A stretch of DNA of 64,000 nt from Hydrangea macrophylla (lineage: Eukaryota > Streptophyta > Magnoliopsida > Cornales > Hydrangeaceae): NCBI GenBank assembly GCA_033977485.1, contig CM066983.1, positions 60,321,010-60,385,009 of the forward strand, in the 5' to 3' direction. Both the position numbers and the translations under genes were made by a program. Below the pieces are notes generated by a model. It worked only from the letters and a program-made list of their open reading frames with translations. It was not told the origin of the DNA and did no database searches. Positions 20,030 to 32,717 of this stretch are shown here, piece after piece. Each line of letters starts with the position of its first letter. Position 1 is the first letter of the stretch.

Positions 20030-23000
20030 ACAGACCACCTGCCACCGCTGATTGCTACAGGTACACCCCCCTTTCTTCTTCTTCTTCTTCTTCTACTACT
20101 TTCTTCCTTAATTTTTAATCAGATTTGTGTCATGGTAGCAATTGGTAGTCTAAAGGGGGTAGTCTAAAAGCAACTTAAACCCTAAAAAATGACTTTTAGA
20201 TTTTTTCTAGGAAATCTCTAGAACCTCTGTGTTGTGAATTTGGGACCATCCCAATATAGGCATGAGCTATTAGTTGACCCATGCCATTTCATAAAAAATC
20301 TCAGATTGCAATTTGGCTCAAGCAATTTTGTTGGACATTAAAGGTTTTGCTTGTCTTGGGTATTGGTTGGGGCGTTTGCTATTCTGGGCTCCTTTTTGAT
20401 TCTGTCATATTGGGGATGATTTCTTTGAGACTTTTTGGATCTGTCAAAATGGGGATGGTATCGTTGAGCATCCTTTCATTTGGGTTTTTTGGGTTGGTTC
20501 AGGGCTTTCCTTAGTTTATTCACTATATTGGTATTGGTTTGTTTTTTGGTTCTATTGGTACCATTTCTTTTATTATATATATATGTATATATATATCAAT
20601 GGAAGATGCTGTTAAAAAAAAAAAGTCCACAATTATAGGTTCAAACAGGACATTGTAGAAATTAAATCATATGCTTTCTTGAATTTTCATAGAATGTTTG
20701 TATGTACTTTCTTTCATTCACACACACCCACACACATATGAAATGAAATGTTTCTCTTGCTATAAATAAAAAAAATTAAAAAAAAAACACTATCCTACTA
20801 TCCTCATTTAGTAGGATATGAACCTTCCGATATATGTATATAGATTTGAATTATTTGATGGAGAGTTTATATAACTACTACTATTACCAACTATGTATGA
20901 CACACTCTTATATAGACAATTTTTTTTGAAACGTGTAATGTTTTTAATCTTTTTTTTTTTTTTTTTTTTTTAATTTTAATGTCAAACTAGTTCCTTAGTT
21001 TACCCAAATCAGTTTTATGGGATTTAAGGACCTTGAATAAGAAATCCTGATAGTGGTGTTGTGCAAAATTTTAACATTTTGCATAACACAATTTCTTTTG
21101 TTTTAATGTCAAAACACAATTACTCATTGTGTTTTGACAGTGAGTATGTGACCCATGCCTTGAATTTCGAATATTTGAATTTTACGAGACTCAAATTTTA
21201 TTCAGATTTAGAAATTGAATTTGACATAGGAAAATGACCTATGTGATTGAACTTGAAATTGATTTGAATTTGACACGGGTGTAAGACCCATGGAAATTTA
21301 AAATGGGTGACATACCCATTTGAAGTAGGTAAATAAACCATTGATTTAGAAATGGTTTATGCCCAATTAAAAAATATGGATAAAAGCCAAAACTCATTAT
21401 CCCTTTTTCTTTTTCTAACCTCCATGTAACAGATACATACATATATTAATAATATGCTTGATCTATACTGGAGTAAAACAAAACTTTTATCATAGCCTTG
21501 TTGAATGATAAAAGGGGCCACATATCACTTAAAAGGCTAAAGCCAAAAATGCTTTTACCCAAACAAAGACTTACAGTCCCAAATCTTTGTAAAGCAAAAT
21601 TTAGGTCCTTTCATAATTTATTTGTTCAACTTGCTTTATTTGACCAACCATGCTCTGGGCATTTAAAAGGGTTTAAAAAAAAAATGAACAATTTCTTTTG
21701 GTTTGGAGTGAGTCGGCTAAACCACCAGTTTTTGTACAGAACCAATTCAAATTTAAGGCCAAATTAAGGCCAAATTGGTATATAGATGTGTATATGTAAA
21801 TACACTTTGGCAAGTCTAGTGCTCTGGGCACGTTGTAAACTAGAACTTGATCCCCCTTTTTTTTAAAGAGTTTTTCTTTTTTACAAGGATATCAAGAACA
21901 TTTGTGATGGTGGTTTAATCCATCAAATTGATGATGCACAAAGCATCATATTTTGTATGATGGATTGCCCATCGAATTTACTAAATGATGCACTGGGCAT
22001 CTTAATGAGTATCACTTTGTACAGTGGTTTATCCAAATTTAAATTTTTTTTTTTTTTAGAAAAGGATTCATGCACTGAGGATAGATTTTGTATGATGGCT
22101 TGACCATCATTTTTTTAAAAGATACACTGAGTATCAGATTAAAACAGGGCAACACCCACTTTGTGTTAAAAAGGAAGAAATACAAAGCATCAAAAGAATG
22201 AAGCCAAAGAGAATATATCATTTTGCGGATGCACAGAACATCCCAAACAATTTCTCTTCTTCTTCTTTTCAAGAGAAATCATAATGAAGAGGAGACATAG
22301 ACCTTTTGGTATTATAGAACTTTTCTTCTTGAACACCTTTGTGCCTCTTCTTTTTCTCTTCACCTTACTTCTTTTTTTTTCTGTCTCTCTTTCTATTTTT
22401 TTTTTGTGTAATCTCCTCCTTTTTGTAAAACTTTCTCTTTGCTCTGCCTCTTTCCCTTTAGTGCAGCAAGTGCCTTTTTATAGCCATGGCAGTAGCAGTT
22501 TGTGGGGGTGGTTGAGAGGTGTCGTGGGTATTAAATATGTTAGTGGGAGGTTTCTTATTTTTTTTTACTTCCCACGTTTTTTTTTATATCACACTCTCTA
22601 AAGCTTTCCCACAAAACCAGTACATGACTTGAGAGTTAAAAAAAACACCACCCATTTGTGGCCCACATGACTGTTACAAATGGGTAGGTCATTGAACGTG
22701 TGTTTTTGAATCAAACTGTTAGTTCATTTCAAGCAAACTTAGAACTTTTTGTGTGGCCACAAAGTGGACTTTAATTTTTATAAAGAAAAAACAAATGTAT
22801 TAAAGTTTGCTTTGGGAGTAGAATGTTTAGGAATAATACACTGTTATTTTTTCCATTAAGAAAAAAATTACAGTTTAACAAGTGGCAAATGGAAATACTG
22901 AACTTTTCTGGTTGGATGTTCATTCTGAACTTCTTAAGGGCCTGTTTTTTTGGGAAACCCAATAATTTGAATGGCCCCTTTCGCAAAATTTTAAATCATT

Positions 23001-23452
23001 TTAATGCTAAAGTTCATTACTATATTGAGTGAGACTATTTGAAAAAAATCGATTCTATTTCTATATGGTGAATTTCTTCATAAAGATGTTATTTTAGATA
23101 TGAATTGGGCATTCAGTTCAAGGGACAACCAAACTATTTGCATGTATTACAACTGACTAAAATAAAAACGTGAATAATTGTTTCATTCAAGTATAAATTG
23201 ATGTAGCTATGTGCATTCAAATGTGTGTTTACCCATGTTAGGCTTCATTTGGTTTGCAGGTTTAAAACTTAAAATGCTCGTGCAAGAAAGCCCCTCAATG
23301 GAGTGATGGTGCAAAGTGAACTTCAACATCTATCTATTGATCATGGTTAGTTTGTGGAAAGATGGAATCTAACTTTATTGGAATGTTCTTTTTTTGTTTT
23401 GTTTTCTACTCATTGATTTGGAGCAAATGGGTTTAATTTTCTTCTTTTGTAG
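20030..23452. other. non-coding interior of CACTA 1
   Basis: AT-rich DNA with long T runs (20949-20971), dinucleotide runs and short repeats (for example GATGCACTGGGCATC-like words at 21940-22130). It stands where the first two thirds of a TNPD gene would lie in a full element. I recognise no protein, including in the hydrophobic frame at 22284-22601. Confidence 0.55.
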
Positions 23453-25136
23453 CACATGGGTCATTTCACTTGGATAAAGATGAGAAGTAAGAATTTTGCC
23501 AAATCTTGAAAGACTTGAAGCTCCCTACTAGTTTTTCATCTAACCTGAGCAACATTGTCACTGTTAACCCACCCAGTTTGCATTCATTGAAGTCACATGA
23601 TTTTCATGTTATTGTAGAATATTTGTTACCCGTATTGCTTCAACATGCATTTCCGAAACACCGAGATTTGCGTAGAGCTATCCAACAGATAAGCTTATTC
23701 TTTAACCTATTGTGCTCAAAAGTCTTAATACGAAAGGATATCCAAAGAGCCAAATACATGGTTGCCGAGGCATTGTGTGTGTTGGAAAAACACTTTCCAC
23801 CATCATTTTTTGATATCAGTATCCATCTCATGGTGCATCTAGCTGATGAAGCATTGATTTGTGGACCTACCGGACCTCGGTGGATGTTTCCTTTTGAACG
23901 GTAAACTCTTTTACTTATATTCTAATTCCGTACATATTCAAGAGTGTTAACGACTTTATTGACTAACACTTCTACATATACAAATAGGCAAATGAAGGAA
24001 TTTAAAGACATACCTAGCAATAAGAGGTATATTGAAGGATCTATTGCAGAGTCCTATGTTGTTGGAGAATCCGTTAGGTATTGCATGGAATACATGCCAA
24101 ATCCAATGGATGGAAATCACAAACGTACTAATGAAGCTTTCTTAGAGGAAAACGGCGAGTTCTCTGACGAAGGGCCTTTGCTCGACGGTTGTACCCTAAG
24201 GTTGGAACCTAGTCAATTTCAACAAATACGTCGATGGGTACTGTTTCGACTTAATGTTGACGGACTTGCGGAATACTACAGGTTCGAGTTCTTCGAGCAT
24301 ATTTCCTATCCTTCACCTATAACAACTAATATCCAAACTTGTATTTACAAATTTCAGTGAGTATAAAGCGCTTTTGGAATCCACTTCTTGTGGTAAAAGG
24401 AAAGGGGATTACAAAGACAGAAGTAGACTTACAAACTTCTTTCATCCTTTGGTTATATGAAAAGGTATTCTTTTCATTAATAAACATCCTGAAATATGGT
24501 CCATCCTTAGTTAGATTCTTATTGTCCTTTGTTTCCTTTTCACAGTTGTTATCTTCTGGAGAGACGGAGACAAATGCTATTTTGTGGCGTTTAGTTCAAG
24601 GGCCCTCCCACATGGTTAAAACATACAAAAAGTACCGCGTTAATGGTTTTGTATTTTCTCCTAGGTATCACGATGACACTGTTGTCACACAAGATAGCGG
24701 TGTTTGCATGAAGGCATGGACTCAATTTAGGGCCAAAAAAAGTGATAAAAGGCTCAAGGATGCTTGGACTATGTGGTATGGGATTATCAAACATATAATG
24801 GAGTTAGACTATATAATATTTAAAGAGGTAGTGTTTTATTGCGACTGGGTGAGGGTGGAGGATAAGACCAATGGTTGTAAGCATTGTCCGGACTCTAATT
24901 TGGTTCTAGTAAATTTTGACAAGTTGAAGAGTGTCAGTAGCGAGCTAGATGAGACTGTCATTCTTGCTTCCGAGGCGAGTCAAGTCTTCTATTCGAAAGA
25001 CATTAGAAATCCCAATTGGTGGGTTGTTATACATTCACCGAAGAGATTAACCAAGCGAGTAGACGAGTTAGAGATACCAACGGTCTTCCAATCTACTCTT
25101 GAAGACCAACCTCATTTGGAAAACCTGCTGAAGTAG
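23453..25136 (+). pseudogene. 3' remnant of the TNPD transposase gene (DUF4218 and DUF4216 parts)
   Basis: The reading starts inside the DUF4218 region (LKLPTSFSSNLSNIV, RWMFPFER at the first exon end near 23901), continues after short introns in exons at about 23989-24280 and 24357-24460, and ends with the DUF4216 part from 24546 (NGFVFSP, CMKAWTQFRAKKS, YCDWVRVEDKTNG, NPNWWVVIHSP). A stop TAA at 23488-23490 stands where the copy in CACTA 2 has CGA. Another stop (TGA) lies near 24457, at the end of the exon preceding the DUF4216 part. The whole zinc-binding N-terminus and transposase_21 domain are absent. It cannot encode a working transposase. Exon borders are estimates from GT/AG and from the CACTA 2 copy. 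Confidence 0.8.
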
Positions 25137-25386
25137 CATGACTCTGCCTAACTTTTGGCTTTTGCATTAATTGCTACTATGTTGAGATTGTAATTGCTAC
25201 CTTTATTGTAAAAATTTCCTTATAGTCAGTTAATTGTTGCTAATTTTGGAATGTAATTGCTTCCTTTATTGTAAAAATGTCGTTGTGGTCCGTTAATTGT
25301 TGCTATGTCATTTAATGTTGTTATTATATCCGTTAATATTGATTGAGAACTAACACCTTATTTTCAAATGATAGGCATTTGGTATA

Positions 25387-27002
25387 ATGTCAACAAATGC
25401 AGGTAATTCAAACCCGAGTTTATCTCAACCATCTTCTTCAGCCCCGCTCGCATCTGAGTCATCAGGAAGCAAAGCCCCAAAGGGCCCGAAGGAGAAAATG
25501 AAAGTCATAATTCAAGATGACGGGTCTGTTGTGGGGCAATATGCGAAGATATGGAGTAGTCGTACAGGGGATTTTGTGAGATGCTACCTTCCAATTGAAT
25601 ATAAAGATTTTTGACTTGTGCCAAAGAACTTTAAAGACAATGTTTGGCAAGCTTTAATGGTAAACTTTTGATTGTATGCTCTTTATTCAGTTAGTTGTTT
25701 TGCTTTAATTATTTACTTTTAACATACCTATCTTATTCCATTACTAGGGTGAATTTGAACTAGATGTTCCACCAGATGTGGCTCGACCATTGGCGGAGAA
25801 GTCGTGGCCCCAAAAGTTTAGGTCTCACAAAAATAATTTGAGGACCCTTTTGAATGAAGAAGTCGGGCCGGCCGGTATTGATCCCCATATTTGGAGAAAG
25901 TTTGTAGAAAATGAGAGAGATCCAAAAAAGAAGCAGCAAAATGTTACAAATTGTACTAATCGAAAAAAACAAGAGACTCCCCATACTCTTGGGCGTTGTT
26001 CCTATGCTAAAAAACAATTCTTAATGGTTTGTATCATTTTCTCACATTTTGTGTATTAGCAACTTTTTTTATAACTAGCTCATTAAATTTCAATGTCTAG
26101 GAACAAGAAAATCCTGGAAAAAAAATTCGTCGCGTAGACAAATGGTTGGCGGCACATGAGCGTAGAGATGGGACTGTGTTGGAGAGTGCTAAGAGTAAAT
26201 ATGCAAGTAACATATTTGATTGTTTGTAGGTTTAAAGTTTAGCATAATTATTTTATTTTAATATTACAAGTTTCACTTTTATATACTTTAGGACGAAGTT
26301 ATAGCTGCTGGAAATAGAAAAAAAAGCCAAACCTTGTCTGACTCGGGATGTACTGTCACGTGTGAAGACCTTGACAATGATGAATTAGCAGAAGTATTTG
26401 GGAAGGAACTCAAGGGAGGTGAGGTTCGTGCGGTGGGTTCTCATGTCACTAAAAAGCAACTAAGTCAACTTGGGGTGACAAGGTCAATAATTGAACAAAA
26501 AGGTAAGACAAATGAAGAAGACAAATCATTTAAGGATGAAGTCATCTCAAGACTTAACAATTTTGAGGGCGTAATGATGTCTTTTATTACCAAATTTTCA
26601 AATGTGAGTAACCCTCCAATGGTGACTACTCCTTCAAGTGATATTGCATCCAATTCAGTTAATCGCCCTATTCATTTAGGTCAAAACTTGAATAACGTTT
26701 TTGGCGCGATGGAAAATCGAAATTCTCTTCATTCTATGCCTACTCCCACCGACAAACCCCCGGTTATCTTACTTGATAAATTTGGGAAAGAATTAGCAAA
26801 GGGGTATGTTGTGACGGATGCTAGTGCTAAAAAGTGTCACTTCAAAACCGTTGGTATTGACGAAAAGAAAGTTTACATCGAGGAAGTGATTGATCCGAAT
26901 GCTCATTTGTTCGACCCTCCTCAAGGTGGTTTCGATACTTTGGGAGGCTTTGTTCAAGGTGGATATGTGATTTGGCTTGAGAGTAGGTTAAAGTATGTTT
27001 GA
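25387..27002 (+). pseudogene. TNPA-like gene of CACTA 1 (plant transposase families 24 and 23 type)
   Basis: It has four exons: 25387-25659, about 25747-26022, about 26101-26205 and about 26292-27002. The start MSTNAGNSNPSLSQPSSSAP is a Ser/Pro-rich leader. The middle (LAEKSWPQKFRSHKNNL, IWRKFVENERDP) fits the Ptta/En/Spm family (PF03004). The end (ILLDKFGKELAKGYVV, VIDPNAHLFDP) resembles the Tnp1 C-terminal family (PF03017). The product would bind subterminal repeats and help transposition. A TGA at 25612-25614 in exon 1 replaces the CGA seen in the CACTA 2 copy. Otherwise the frames are open, so this is a nearly intact gene with one C-to-T stop. Confidence 0.75.
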
Positions 27003-27349
27003 CTTCAATTATCTTATTTTGTATAACACTTTAAATTTCGGACATACTTTGTTATAGTTAGTTTAAGTTTGGTCGGATTATGGATTATGTTTGTTTTGTG
27101 TAGTATGGATTATGTATTATGTTTGTTTTGTGTAGTATGGATATGTATTATGGATTATGTTTATTGTGTTGAGTATGGATTAAGTATTATGGATTATGTT
27201 TGTTGTGCTTGGTATGAATTAAGGATTATGTTTATTGTTATTTATTTATTTATTTATTTTGGTGTTTCATATGGATTATAATGCTTCTTAATCAGGTGGA
27301 AAAAAAAATTGGGAAACATTTCAAATAAATATATATTTTTTTTGTAATT
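27003..27349. other. 3' non-coding region of CACTA 1
   Basis: It is dominated by imperfect repeats of TATGGATTATGTTTGTTTTG (27075-27235). It is probably the 3' untranslated part of the TNPA-like gene. Confidence 0.5.
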
Positions 27350-27672
27350 ACAATTTGTAACGGGTATATCCGTTACAAAATCCGTTACTAATATTATGCA
27401 TTTTGTAAATTAGTAACGGATATAAGCGTTACTAATTTTTTCGCTACGCCAAACAAATAGGACATTCATCCGTTACTGATAGATTTTGTAACGGATATAC
27501 CCGTTACAAAAAAAAGATTTAGTAACGGGTATATCCGTTACAAAATCCGTTACAAATGTGTAACGTATATATCCGTTACAAACATCCGTTACAAATTTGC
27601 AACGCCCTATTTGTAACGGGTATATCCGTTACAAATATTTTTTGTAACGGATATTCCCATTACAAATCGGGC
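27350..27672. repeat. right subterminal repeats of CACTA 1
   Basis: About eighteen occurrences of TAACGG or CCGTTA, many arranged as near-palindromes such as GTAACGGGTATATCCGTTAC. They mirror the left end and are much denser there than the genome background would give. Confidence 0.85.
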
Positions 27673-28003
27673 CATATGGTGTAGTGATGGATTCCTTTGT
27701 CTATTTATTATATTAAGGGTTCGGTTGTTCATTTCCCGATTTGGACTTCCGTTATGCGATTTGGGGTTAGATAGGGATAATGTGACAACAAAGTTAAGTA
27801 TAATTAAACGGAATGGATGGAAGTAATAAGGTGGGAATTTTTTTGATTCTTGTATGAGTTCGATATCCATTTTCTTTTAATTTGAGTAGTTAGGCCACAT
27901 TGGGAATTGTCATGTGTTGATATTAGAACGTATCTCAGGTAGGTTTGATAAGTTCTGGAATGGTACGTGAGATGACGCATGGTCATAATATGCGTTCACA
28001 TGC

Positions 28004-28236
28004 GGTGGATGGTTTATATCCTTAACGAGCAGTGAGCGGGACCATGTAGTCTTAAGGTATCCGGATGATCTACGATATATCCTTAACGAGAGGTGGATGG
28101 TTTATATCCTTAACGAGCGGTGGATGGGTGATTACTGGTATACAGCGATAAGTCGTGGCAATAGATTTGATGTACTGTTATTCAAAGCATTATATCCCTG
28201 ACAAGCAGTGGATGGTTTATATCCTTAACGAGCGGG
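28004..28236 (+). repeat. short direct repeats in the second LTR
   Basis: The word GGATGGTTTATATCCTTAAC recurs near 28007, 28095 and 28210, and again at about 32735 on the other side of the hAT insertion, usually followed by GAGC. Intermediate partial copies also occur. They lie in the middle of the LTR. Confidence 0.7.
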
Positions 28237-28260
28237 GGATGGACTAACGTGGTGTCCATC

Positions 28261-28666
28261 AGGGGTGTAAGGATATTTCAAAAAACCGAACCGACCGACC
28301 GCCACCGACCGACTACAAATACTTTGGTCGGTGCTTATTAAGAGCAGTCGGTCTGGGGTGTTGAAAATAAAATTTTTCGTATTTTCGGTTCGGTCTGCGG
28401 TTTACACTTCTATTTTCCGCAAACCGACTGAAAACCGACAGAATAAACTACACTTATAAAAATTATAAAATATATATGGTATATATACTATATTTAACCT
28501 AAATGAGTAAAATGAACTTATAAACTAAACTACAGCCGCACAGAGCCTCTTAGGCTCTCCTCCATCCTCATTCCTCAGTTCGTACAGAGAGGAGGCGATT
28601 TGTATCGCCGGCGTCGGAACTCGGGACCTCACTCTCCTCTCCGCCGGCGGTCTTCTCCAATTTCGG

Positions 28667-28703
<37 letters not shown>

Positions 28704-29676
28704 ACTCGAATCGGCCGACGTCGGATCTCGGAACCTCATCCCCCAACACACACACTGTCATACATACACAGTTATACACACTCACACACATCTCTAAATC
28801 CTTACCCCCATCTCTATTTTTCATCTTCCTCACATCTCTCACACACACACACACAGTCACACACATCTCTAAGCCCTAGATCTGTAGTGTAGATCCATGA
28901 TCTTGTATGTTATTCATTACCCCTTTTCTTTTTTCTAGTATGTTTTTCATTATCATTTAGGCATTTACCCCCATCTATTTTCGTTTTTTTTTTCTTGATA
29001 TTACAATGTTACATGTCTCAGTGTCTCACTATCTCAGACTCTCATTATTATTATTTTTTTTATTCTATTGAACTATTGATGATCTCTGACTCTATTGATG
29101 ATCTCTAAGCTACAACTTGATTATTTTTTTCTATGCATGGTTTATTTTTAGATTTGCAAGTTCCTGTTACTTTTTTCCCTAAGCTACAACTTGAAAAAAA
29201 GTAAGTTCCTGTTAAATATACATATAGATATATACTACATATATTTTTTTTTGCAAGTTCCTACTGTTTTTTTTACAATTTACTTTTGCAAGTCCATGTG
29301 ACTATTTTTTAACAGATTAGTAAGATCCTGTTATTTGTTAATGTTTTTGAACTATTGATGATCTCTAAGCTACAACTTGATTAATTTTTTCTATGCATGG
29401 TTTATTTTGCTACTGTTTTTTAACAATTTACTTTTGCAAGTCCAATTGTTAAAGTTTGGAAGTTCGTACATATATTACTTTTGCAAGTTACTTTTGCAAG
29501 TCCAATTACAATTTACTTTTGCAAGTTCCTACATAATACATATATTATTTACTTTTTAACAATTTACTTTTGCAAGTCCATTTACTTTTTTAAAAATTAT
29601 TTGTTAATATTTTTGTTATTTTATTTTTTTGCTAATTTGATTCCTTTTTTTTTTCTTTTTCTAATTTGATTTTTAG
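28261..29676 (+). other. 5' region of the hAT element
   Basis: Promoter and leader of the transposase gene. It has a TC microsatellite at about 28664-28700 and repeated words (GCAAGTTCCT, TTTACTTTTGCAAGTCCA) between 29160 and 29590. An AG acceptor just before the ATG at 29677 suggests an intron in the 5' leader. Confidence 0.5.
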
Positions 29677-31902
29677 ATGGGCGATAAACATTCTCCGATT
29701 GAGGTCGATGAGGGTCAAGCAAGGGAAACAATGCAACAAGATGCAACGAGACTCCCTCCTCGTCCACCCAAGGTGAGTAAGAAAAAGTCGGGGAGTAAAA
29801 GGAGAAGGTCATGGGTTTGGGATCATTTTACTGAAATTGAAAATGTAAATAATGATGTCGGACGTAGGGCGAAATGTAATTATTGTGACACATCGTATGC
29901 AAGTGACCCTAAACAAAATGGGACAACCTCTTTGTCCCATCATTTGGAAAACCAATGTACGAAATACCCATTTCGGAAGGTAGAGAAGGGTCAAACTACT
30001 TTGGTTTTAAACCCAAAACAGAAGGAGACCCTACTAGCGGTCTTGTGTCGGTTGCATTTAGGCCTAATAGATGTAGACAAGCTTTAGTCGAGATGTTGAT
30101 CACTGATGAATTGCCCTTTAGGCTTGTGGAAAATGAAGGATTTCGAAAATATACCTTTGTTACATGCCCAAAATGTTTCAAAATCCCAAGTTGAGTGACC
30201 ATTGCAAAAGATTGTTACAACGTGTATTTGAAAGAGAAAAAGTTGTTTAAAAATGCTCTAAAAGGGCAACGCATTTGTCTAACCACGGACACATGGACTT
30301 CTTTGCAAAATCTGAATTATATGTATCTAACTGCTCATTTTATTGATAATGATTGGAAACTACACAAAAGAATTCTAAACTTTTGTATAGTTGAAAGTCA
30401 CAAGGGGTTTGCACTCGGTAAGGCATTAGAGATGTGTTTGCTAGATTGGGGGATAGAAAAAATTCTTACTCTCACAATTGATAATGCTAGTTCTAATAGT
30501 ACTATGATTGATTTTCTAAAAAGGAAGACTAAGGATAGAAAGAGTACCATCTTACAACACGAGTTCTTGCATATGAGATGTTGTGCTCATATCTTGAACC
30601 TTGTTGTTCGTGATGGGTTGAAGGAAATGGATGATTCTATTGTGAGGGTGAGGAATGCGGTGAGGTATGTGAGGTCCTCTCCACAACGAATGAAGACATT
30701 TAAGTTATGTGCGGAGAAGGAGAAAATTGCATACAAAGGCCAAGTTGTCTTAGACGTACCTACTAGGTGGAACTATACTTACATGATGTTGGATAGGGCC
30801 GAAAAATACCAACAAGCTTTTGAACGGTTGGATGAGGAAGATGGTAGCTTTAAGGCTTTAATGGGAGAGGGAGAGGGCCCTCTCACCTATGAAAATTGGG
30901 ACAAATGTAGGTTGTTTGTGAAATTTCTTAAACTTTTTTATGATGCAACATTGCGGTTTTCGGGAACAAAACACATTACATGTAATGCTTTCTTGATGGA
31001 ATTGGTATTAATTCAAGAAACAATTGAAAGGGAGGTAAATGGAGGGGATTTGTTCTTGAAACCTATGGCAGAAAACATGAAATCAAAGTTTGCTAAGTAT
31101 TGGGGAAATGATGTTAGTACTATGAATCAATTGTTGTATGTTGCTATGGTTCTTGACCCTCATTGGAAAATGAGGTATATCAAATTTTATTTTGGTTCAT
31201 CGGATCCTTTGACAAAAAAAGTAGAGAACACATTAAATAGATTATTTGAATTGCATGTTTCAAACGAGGAAGGAATGGATCAAAAGAGGAGTCAATTAAT
31301 GGGAAAAGAGGGGTCAAATGGTGAGACTGAGTCTATGGATATGAGGGAACTGATGATGTCGGAATTTAAGAAACACTTGAAATGGATTCGGTGGAGAACA
31401 AGTCTGAATTGGAAAGATACCTAATGGAGAGTTGTGAAGAAGATAGACATGGGTTTGATGTGTTAAAATGGTGGAAGGTTAATTCAAGTAGATACCGTGT
31501 CCTTTCCTTAGTTGCACGACATGTGCTTGCAATTCCTGTGTCTACAGTGGCTTCTGAATCCGCATTTAGCATGGGAGGTCGTGTTCTTGATTCCTACCAT
31601 AGTTCATTGTCTTCGAGTATGGTTGAGGCCCTCATTTGTGGTCAAGATTGGCTTCGTTCTTCATCCACGCCAATTACCCTTCAAGATGCAATGGAGGAAG
31701 TTGAAGAATATGAAAATTTTGAGTCGGGTATTTCTTTCTTTATATATTCACTTATTATATTTTTTTGTTACTTGCTATAACCATTGTCATGTTAATTTTC
31801 TTGTTTTGTTTTGTTTTATTTGTTATTATTTTCCTAGAACTTTTGGAGGAAGAAAATCCATTGGAAGGTAACTCTACAACTATTGAAGATGTGGATGATT
31901 AA
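29677..31902 (+). pseudogene. hAT transposase (zf-BED, RNase H-like core, dimerisation domain)
   Basis: The N-terminus has a Lys/Arg-rich stretch, then a BED zinc finger (CNYCDTSYASD ... HHLENQC). The core shows CLTTDTWTSLQNLNYMYLTA, LTIDNASSNS, HMRCCAHILNLVV and DVPTRWNYTYMML, typical of plant Ac-like transposases. The C-terminus (LARHVLAIPVSTVASESAFS, LICGQDWLRSS) is the hAT dimerisation domain. A 110-bp intron (31728-31837, GT...AG) splits the last exon, which ends at TAA 31900-31902 in an acidic tail. Damage: a one-base loss near 30000, a TGA at 30192-30194 where Arg is expected, and a frameshift near 31375. It is a recent pseudogene. Confidence 0.88.
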
Positions 31903-32717
31903 TCCTACGTGAGTTCGATGTCTATTTGATTTTATATATTAAAACTTATCCAAAAGAATATATTGCATAACCTCTCTTTTTTTTTTCCTTTCTTATCTTT
32001 ATTCATTTTGTAGGGTCAACTGTCAAGATAACTTTTGGACAAGATGGATGTGTAATGTATTGGCTAAAGTTTGTTGGACTTTGGGACATTGGATCAAGTT
32101 TTATTTTGTGTGTTGTTGCCTTGTTGGACTTGGACTTCTAAACTTTTAAATTTGTTTGATGTTTGGTGTTTTTTGCACTTGGAAGTTTCATTTGTGTTGT
32201 TGGACTTATGAACTTGGAAGTTTTATTTTGTGTGTTGGCTACAGTTTGCTTGAATGGGTGGTGTTGAAGTTTAAGCTTGTTTGATATTCATTGTCTTTTT
32301 TTAATTAACACTAAGTTTGTTAAAGTATAAGTGTTTGATAGTTGAAGTTTAAAATAAGTTAAAATAAGTTTGTTACTTGGGTTGTAAATTTGTAAAGGCC
32401 CAAATTTTATTGTTAGATTTTATAGGCCCAAAAATAGATGTTAAAGGCCCAAATTATCCAGAAAATTATATTAAAAATGACCAATAGGCCCAAAGTAGCC
32501 CAAAAACAGATTGAGATTTTGGCCCAAAATTGGGCCCATTAAAGAAGCCCAAAAACCGACCGTTTACACCGAAACCGACCGTTTAAAAACCGGTCGGAGA
32601 AAACCGACTGCTTCGGCAGTGAAATGAAAACGATTTTGGATTTTGGAAAATCGATTGTCTCGGTTCGGTTAGCTCTATAGCCTAAAAAGTCGACCGAACC
32701 GACCGTTTACACCCCTA
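31903..32717. other. 3' region of the hAT element
   Basis: Non-coding. It holds repeated TTGGACTT and AAGTTT words and ends with runs of GGCCCAAA and ACCGACCG near the terminus. Confidence 0.5.

Larger units (their letters stand above)
19588..27686 (+). mobile_element. CACTA (En/Spm) transposon 1, non-autonomous
   Basis: The ends are CACTACACCATATGGGC and the inverse GGCCATATGGTGTAGTG, and the element is flanked by the 3-bp duplication ATG (19585-19587 and 27687-27689). The element is 8099 bp. Subterminal repeats built on TAACGGATAT and its inverse crowd both ends. The 3' half holds the end of a TNPD-type transposase and a TNPA-like gene. The catalytic N-terminal half of TNPD is missing, so it cannot move by itself. 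Confidence 0.92.
28260..32717 (+). mobile_element. hAT transposon with broken transposase
   Basis: The element is 4458 bp, with inverted ends CAGGGGTGTAA and TTACACCCCTA and a perfect 8-bp target duplication GTGTCCAT (28252-28259 and 32718-32725). Subterminal regions on both sides are rich in ACCGACCG and CCGAACCG words. One gene on the plus strand is seen. It inserted into the second CAATCGATTG-family LTR. Confidence 0.93.

Noticed and set aside
19909..20118. Proline-rich ORF in CACTA 1
   Set aside because: The underlying repeat is 34 bp, so every frame cycles through. It is repeat DNA, not a gene.
22284..22601. Possible membrane protein of 105 residues
   Set aside because: The hydrophobicity comes from T-rich DNA. 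There are no conserved features, and it lies in a degenerate part of CACTA 1.
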